Assembly: GCF_020179385.1 (NCBI RefSeq)
Contig: NZ_JAIBLJ010000016.1
Span: 1 to 64,000, forward strand
Length of the DNA stretch: 64,000 nucleotides
Direction: 5' to 3'
Source: Alkalihalobacillus sp. YIM B00296
GTDB lineage: Bacteria; Bacillota; Bacilli; Bacillales; Fictibacillaceae
The position numbers were made by a program, and so were the translations under genes. Shown here piece by piece: positions 60,427-64,000 of this stretch (positions within the stretch are counted from its first letter, which is position 1; every line of letters starts with the position of its first letter). The notes under the pieces were generated by a model. The model worked only from the letters and a program-made list of their open reading frames with translations. It made no database searches and was not told the origin of the DNA.

Positions 60427-60883
60427 AGACGGTTACTCATAACTGTATCAAACAAAAATGCTTTCAATCGTAAGACCGATTCACTAAAAAGCCACTCTTA
60501 AAAGTGCTGTAATCCAAATTAAACGTAACCAATGCTCTTTTTGTGGTTATGTTTTTTTGTGGGTATATAAAGCACCACTCTTGAATATTACATTTTATCG
60601 AGATGTATCCTTTCTACAATTGACAATAAAAATCAGCTTTTAGGAAGAAACAATTTTAGAAAAAGTGGTTCCTTGAAAGATTGCTTGTTCTACAACCACC
60701 TCAACACATTCTCTTTTCCTCTCATCATAGTGGTTATTCCAAAGTGGAAAACTCTTGGTATAACCATCTTCATACGTACTCCTTCCATAAAACCATACTT
60801 TCGGTTATTAATGGAGGAACTTCCCTCAATAATCCAAATAAAGAGTATGAGCGTTACGTTCTTATTTAACAAAATAACAACCG
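60427..60883. other. Intergenic region with terminator
   Basis: A hairpin terminator lies at 60521-60558. Short open frames on both strands at 60673-60897 lack ribosome-binding sites and overlap each other, so I do not call genes. Confidence 0.4.
60521..60558 (+). terminator. Terminator of the VOC gene region
   Basis: AAACGTAACCA and TGGTTATGTTT pair with one mismatch around a 12-base loop, followed by TTTTT. Confidence 0.65.
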
Positions 60884-61069
60884 TTAAAGTGCTCTGAAAT
60901 ATTTACCGAAATCCTGAATTATTAAGAGTACCATAAAACCAATGAAAAAATTACTGGCATACAGGCTTAATCCTGCATTAGATATCATATTCTTTATGGT
61001 GGTATTTACCCATAAACGCCAAATAAAGAGTAGAGGGGAAATGAATATGAAAACATCAAAGACCTTCAT
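60884..61069 (-). CDS. Small hypothetical membrane protein
   Basis: A 61-residue frame with two hydrophobic segments (VFIFISPLLFIWRLWV and ASNFFIGFMVLLIIQDF). AGGAAAAGCCC precedes its ATG on the minus strand. It ends KYFRAL. No relative is known to me, and it could be the remnant of a larger protein. Confidence 0.4.
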   Translation of the reverse strand: MKVFDVFIFISPLLFIWRLWVNTTIKNMISNAGLSLYASNFFIGFMVLLIIQDFGKYFRAL

Positions 61070-61121
61070 GGGCTTTTCCTGTTCGGAAAATCTGTAAATT
61101 AATTTTTTTCTTTTAAGCTAT

Positions 61122-61169
61122 AACCCGAATGATGTACACTTTAAAAAAGTGTTTATTATCGGGTTTTAA
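61122..61169. terminator. Two-tier hairpin terminator
   Basis: AACCCGA (61122-61128) pairs with TCGGGTT (61159-61165), enclosing a second stem ACACTTT/AAAGTGT. TTAATT follows. It may work in either direction. Confidence 0.65.
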
Positions 61170-61303
61170 TTGTAGTTAATGAAGATTGAGAGTTCACTTA
61201 TAGCGATTATTTAAGTAATATAAGAAAATACAAAAATTTTATTTATTATAACACTCCATTATTTACTCATTTTTAATCTATAGAAATATGAAGGAGGGGG
61301 AGT

Positions 61304-62521
61304 ATGGATCCTTTAGAAATTATAACCAACTTACAGAACGTAAAGCCTGCTTATCAACCCATTGTAAGCGCTATTAGACATAATGTCGTTGGATATGAAA
61401 TATTGGGGCGATATTGGGAGGGGAATGAATGGGTAAGACTTCGTTCTTTTTTTCTTGATAACGAGGTACCCGATGAGTTCAAAATGGAAGTCGATCAACA
61501 CTTAACACAAATTGCCTTATCGGAAATACTTGAAAGTGACAAGGAAGGTTTCTTGTTGTTGAAAAGAAATGCTAAACAATTGATGGTCAATCATGGAGAA
61601 GACCTATTACGAACGTTAAAAAGCTTTGAACAAAAAGGGCTTTCAATGGAGAGAATCGTCTTAGCGATAACAGAACATGACTTCGATGAGGAATTTGATA
61701 CTCTTAATCATTTACTGCTCTACTATAAAACGTATGGAATAAAAGTTGCGATCGACCATATCGGGATCAAAAATTCTAATATAGACCGGATACGTCATCT
61801 TGAACCCCATATTCTTAAAATCGACACAAACATTATTCGTGATCATCATTCCGAAGGTTTTCAAGATATTATCTATTCCCTTTCGATGCTCGCACACCGA
61901 ATTGGTGCTGCTTTGCTATTTAACAATATAGAGGATAACTTTCATCTCCAATTTGCATGGAAGCATGGAGGTATGTTTTACCAGGGACAATATTTAGCGC
62001 CACAAAAATTTGACCTTTCCTCCTTGGATTCATTAACTGTTAATGTCAAAGGTAAGATTGCTGAATATATCCAAAGAGAAAAAAACTTCGTTGAGCAACG
62101 GCAGAACCTTGTTTTAATTTGGGAACAAAAGGCGAAGAGTATACTTTCTCAATGGAAAGGGATAGAAAAGATAGATTCGTTTATTAAAGAATTGACAACC
62201 CTATTTAATGAAGAAAGTTTCCGTATGTTTGTTTGTAACAGTGATGGTTATCAAGTGTCTTCAAATTTCAGAAAGCGAGATGAAGGCTGGAAGACTGAAC
62301 CCGATAAAAAAGGTTCTAATTGGGCGTTTCGCCCCTATTTCTTAGAAAATACCCTACAAATGAAAACATTTAACAAAGGAATATTATCTGATAATTATTT
62401 GGATATTGAGACTAGGGAAACAATACGCACCTTTAGTTTTCCATTATCTGATCACTATTTTTTGTTCGTTGATATTAGCTATTCCTTTATTTTTGAAAAT
62501 GAATCCTTACTAAATTTGTGA
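61304..62521 (+). CDS. ykuI: EAL-domain protein, YkuI orthologue
   Basis: A 405-residue cytoplasmic protein. Residues 1-245 form an EAL domain (YEILGR at 31-36, VLAITEHDFDEE, VAIDHIGIKNSNIDRIRHL, PHILKID). Residues about 255-405 are the YkuI C-terminal PAS-like domain (WAFRPYFLENTLQMKTFNKG, TIRTFSFPLSDHYFLFVDIS). Architecture and length match Bacillus YkuI. The EAL motif reads EIL, and the usual metal-binding Asn after the following strand seems replaced (LLLKRN); the DD pair reads DH. It may bind c-di-GMP without efficient hydrolysis. GGAGGGGGAGT precedes the ATG. Confidence 0.9.
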   Translation: MDPLEIITNLQNVKPAYQPIVSAIRHNVVGYEILGRYWEGNEWVRLRSFFLDNEVPDEFKMEVDQHLTQIALSEILESDKEGFLLLKRNAKQLMVNHGEDLLRTLKSFEQKGLSMERIVLAITEHDFDEEFDTLNHLLLYYKTYGIKVAIDHIGIKNSNIDRIRHLEPHILKIDTNIIRDHHSEGFQDIIYSLSMLAHRIGAALLFNNIEDNFHLQFAWKHGGMFYQGQYLAPQKFDLSSLDSLTVNVKGKIAEYIQREKNFVEQRQNLVLIWEQKAKSILSQWKGIEKIDSFIKELTTLFNEESFRMFVCNSDGYQVSSNFRKRDEGWKTEPDKKGSNWAFRPYFLENTLQMKTFNKGILSDNYLDIETRETIRTFSFPLSDHYFLFVDISYSFIFENESLLNL

Positions 62522-62947
62522 ATAGGATTATTCCACATCAAGGTTAAAATGTTAAAAGAATGTGGTATGTAAATCCTATCACTTGAATCAACAGAAAAAA
62601 AAGCCATCCTAGTACATTAGAGTGACCCAATAAAATGAGACAGGAAAAAACACCACCTAAGTCGTATAAACAAATATCGACATATAGGGGTGTTTTTCTT
62701 ATGGGATGACCTTTATTAACACGAGTAGAAAACGGACATTTGCTATGATTAACGGTAATGGCCTTCCAACTCCATAATGGGTAACCGTTAAATTTTCATA
62801 ACAACAAGAAAGGATTTATGGAACTCAAATATCTTTTTAATCGTTTCCTACTCGATAATTATAGTGGCAGTATATATTTCTAAATTATTCCTTGTTTCAT
62901 GTATGGTTCTAATGGAATATGATAATCCGTTTCATCAACTTATGAAG
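62522..62947. other. Intergenic region with IS-end-like sequence and a small broken frame
   Basis: TGACCCAATAAAATGAGACA at 62623-62642 resembles an IS3-type terminal inverted repeat, and AAAAACACC/GGTGTTTTT (62646-62697) forms a hairpin beside it. A frame at 62822-62950 reads NSNIFLIVSYSIIIVAVYIS and ends QLMK at a terminator. It lacks a start codon in frame, though AGAAAGGATTTATG lies one base out of frame, so it may be a one-base-broken small membrane protein. Confidence 0.4.
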
Positions 62948-62985
62948 TGAGATTCCCCTTGTAAGTATGGGGAATCTCATTTATT
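62948..62985 (+). terminator. Intrinsic terminator
   Basis: TGAGATTCCCC pairs with GGGGAATCTCA around a 10-base loop, followed by TTTATTT. Confidence 0.85.
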
Positions 62986-62986
62986 T

Positions 62987-63024
62987 AAAAAAAGGGAATG
63001 GCAAAATAGCTAATCCCTTTTTTG
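62987..63024. terminator. Bidirectional terminator
   Basis: AAAAAAAGGGAATGGC pairs with GCTAATCCCTTTTTT, with poly-A and poly-T flanks serving both strands. It faces the fbpB gene on the minus strand. Confidence 0.75.
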
Positions 63025-63086
63025 TTTATTGAAAAACAAACAAATAAATAATGCTTTCTTGAATTATAAGGGGGAAGCCGCCTTTT

Positions 63087-63218
63087 TTAGAGAGGCTTGC
63101 TCAATTGTTTGTTCTCAATTTTCCTTTCGATTTTCTCCATTTCATCCTTGTTGTTGAGTAAATATTGTTTATTCTCGATGACCAATTGCTTAAATGAAAC
63201 TCTTAATTTTTTTCGCAT
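63087..63218 (-). CDS. fbpB: FbpB-family small basic protein
   Basis: A 43-residue protein starting MRKKLRVSFKQLVIENKQYL and continuing EKIERKIENKQLSK. This is the compact basic FbpB family; in Bacillus subtilis FbpB is a Fur-regulated RNA chaperone that works with the FsrA small RNA in iron sparing. AGGGAGTTGTGAAAG precedes the ATG. A Fur-box-like sequence lies at 63359-63378. The open frame on the opposite strand is a shadow of this gene. Confidence 0.8.
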   Translation of the reverse strand: MRKKLRVSFKQLVIENKQYLLNNKDEMEKIERKIENKQLSKPL

Positions 63219-63358
63219 CTTTCACAACTCCCTTCACTCTATTTTACCATATATTATTTCCATTGACGGATTAATTATTACAATTTTTTGAAAATTCTCT
63301 ATTCACTTTTGTAACATCTATTTTTAGATAAGATCAGTTTTCGAGCATCAATTCTCTG

Positions 63359-63378
63359 GAGAATGATTAGTAATTGTC
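63359..63378. promoter_or_regulatory. Possible Fur box
   Basis: GAGAATGATTAGTAATTGTC resembles the consensus GATAATGATTATCATTATC in its left half. It lies about 140 bases upstream of fbpB. The match is imperfect. Confidence 0.3.
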
Positions 63379-63493
63379 TCACTTCCAATCAGTTGAACCA
63401 GTCCTGTTAACCATTCCCCCATCCTTTCTGTATTCTCTTGTTGTCTTTTAAGAGTATAAATAGTCTATTAGTCTTAGTTAATACGATAAATAC

Positions 63494-63521
63494 CCCTGTT
63501 TTTCAGAACAGGGATCTTTTT
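63494..63521. terminator. Hairpin terminator
   Basis: CCCTGTT (63494-63500) pairs with AACAGGG (63507-63513), followed by ATCTTTTTATTT. The gene it ends on the plus strand is not apparent. Confidence 0.7.
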
Positions 63522-63641
63522 ATTTCTCAGGGGGATTTAGCCTTTAGATTAATAGGAAACAAATTCTACTGACATAAAAAGTAGGCTTTTAACTTAACAT
63601 GTTATATTACTTAAATGTAAATTAAATGTAATTTTTTCGTG

Positions 63642-63680
63642 AAAGTACTTGTTAAACGTATGTACGTACTTTACTATAAT
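63642..63680 (+). promoter_or_regulatory. Inverted repeat overlapping a promoter
   Basis: AAAGTAC (63642-63648) and GTACTTT (63666-63672) flank GTATGTAC; TATAAT lies at 63675-63680. The layout suggests a TetR-type operator on the promoter of the CapA-like gene. Confidence 0.35.
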
Positions 63681-63709
63681 GAAGCTTACTGTTAATGAGG
63701 AGGAAAGAT

Positions 63710-64000
63710 ATGCGAGCAACCGTAAGAATCGTGATTGATGCAGCCGATTTCTTAGATAAAGGGGTTCAGGATACCATTTCTGTTTTTCATGAAAATAATC
63801 TGGATTATGTTGGGTTAGGGAATAACATTAATGAAGCGAGCCAAATTGATTATAAGGAAAAAAATGGTGTCGAGATCGCAACAGTGGGTGTATCAGATTC
63901 CTATGTAGCAGGGTCAAAAGCTACAAAGGAGAACCCTGGTATCCTTCCTGCAGATCCGAAAATCTTCATCCCTCTCATTGGGGAGGCAAAATCGAATACG
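63710..64000 (+). CDS. CapA-like protein, partial (runs off the window)
   Basis: The first 97 codons of a frame that continues past the window. FLDKGVQDTISVFHENNLDY, then VGLGNNINEASQIDYKEKNG and EIATVGVSDSYVAGS, match the middle of CapA/poly-gamma-glutamate synthesis proteins (PGA_cap), where normally an ANNH motif precedes this block. Here the region starts TVRIVIDAADFLDKG with no histidine motif or signal peptide, so the gene is N-terminally truncated or rebuilt relative to the family. AGGAGGAAAGAT precedes ATG 63710, so it may still be expressed. Confidence 0.6.
   Translation, partial: MRATVRIVIDAADFLDKGVQDTISVFHENNLDYVGLGNNINEASQIDYKEKNGVEIATVGVSDSYVAGSKATKENPGILPADPKIFIPLIGEAKSNT

Larger units (their letters stand above)
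63219..63709. other. Intergenic region with regulatory elements
   Basis: It holds a possible Fur box (63359-63378), a terminator (63494-63521) and an inverted repeat AAAGTAC/GTACTTT (63642-63672) before TATAAT at 63675. No gene is seen. Confidence 0.45.

Noticed and set aside
60673-60897. Three short overlapping frames
   Set aside because: They overlap on both strands, lack start signals and are AT-rich.
63097-63291. 64-codon hydrophobic frame on the plus strand
   Set aside because: It is antisense to the fbpB-family gene, which has a ribosome-binding site and family match.

Overview
The window looks like chromosome of a Gram-positive, low-to-moderate-GC, endospore-type bacillus (family Bacillaceae). 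The grounds are strong AAGGAGG-type ribosome-binding sites, sigma-A and sigma-54 promoters, a Rap-Phr quorum-sensing pair, a YkuI-type EAL protein, an FbpB-family small protein, SLH-domain surface proteins and CUT1 sugar ABC transporters without their own ATPase. I cannot name the species. No rRNA, tRNA or CRISPR array was seen.

Layout. 1-6.3 kb is a patchwork: a decayed serine recombinase, a divergent MFS transporter/AraC pair richer in G+C than its surroundings, tail-to-tail fragments of a HAD phosphatase and a Nudix hydrolase, intact ilvA, and a frameshifted methyltransferase remnant. 6.3-20.6 kb is a long co-directional amino-sugar/glycan locus: esterase, ABC binding protein, NanE epimerase, RpiR regulator, ROK kinase, two permeases, DUF4127 protein, secreted GHL10-type hydrolase, FAD oxidoreductase, secreted GH84 N-acetylglucosaminidase. 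20.8-29.2 kb is a LacI-controlled operon with a CUT1 ABC transporter, two Gfo/Idh/MocA dehydrogenases and two TIM-barrel isomerases, the gene set of oxidative keto-sugar pathways. 30.6-37.2 kb is a second LacI-controlled operon: a complete ECF transporter (T, two ATPases, S component) with ribokinase and nucleoside hydrolase, so probably nucleoside uptake and ribose salvage. 37.2-44.2 kb holds repeats, an IS1182-type remnant, a teichoic-acid-type glycosyltransferase, a hypothetical membrane protein and a secreted M14 carboxypeptidase. 44.4-51.2 kb is a hexuronate locus (GntR regulator, TRAP transporter DctPQM, uxaC, uxuA) bracketed by two separate pieces of short-chain dehydrogenase. 51.4-54.9 kb (minus strand) has an SLT/SH3/SLH surface protein, a Rap phosphatase with its Phr peptide, and a small basic protein. 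55.4-60.4 kb has a sigma-54 activator, a sigma-54 promoter, a GltS-like carrier, an ornithine-cyclodeaminase-like protein, the tail of a second activator and a VOC protein. 61.3-64 kb has ykuI, fbpB and the start of a CapA-like gene.

How it works together. Most of the window is a series of independently regulated carbon-scavenging modules: amino sugars, an unidentified sugar or glycoside, nucleosides, hexuronates, and an amino-acid-like compound. Each has its own regulator and operator beside it. Between modules lie dispersed GTGCCTGGCAC-type hairpin repeats and gene remnants, which suggests repeated gain and loss. The two CUT1 transporters lack an ATPase and must share one encoded elsewhere, as MsmX does in Bacillus subtilis.
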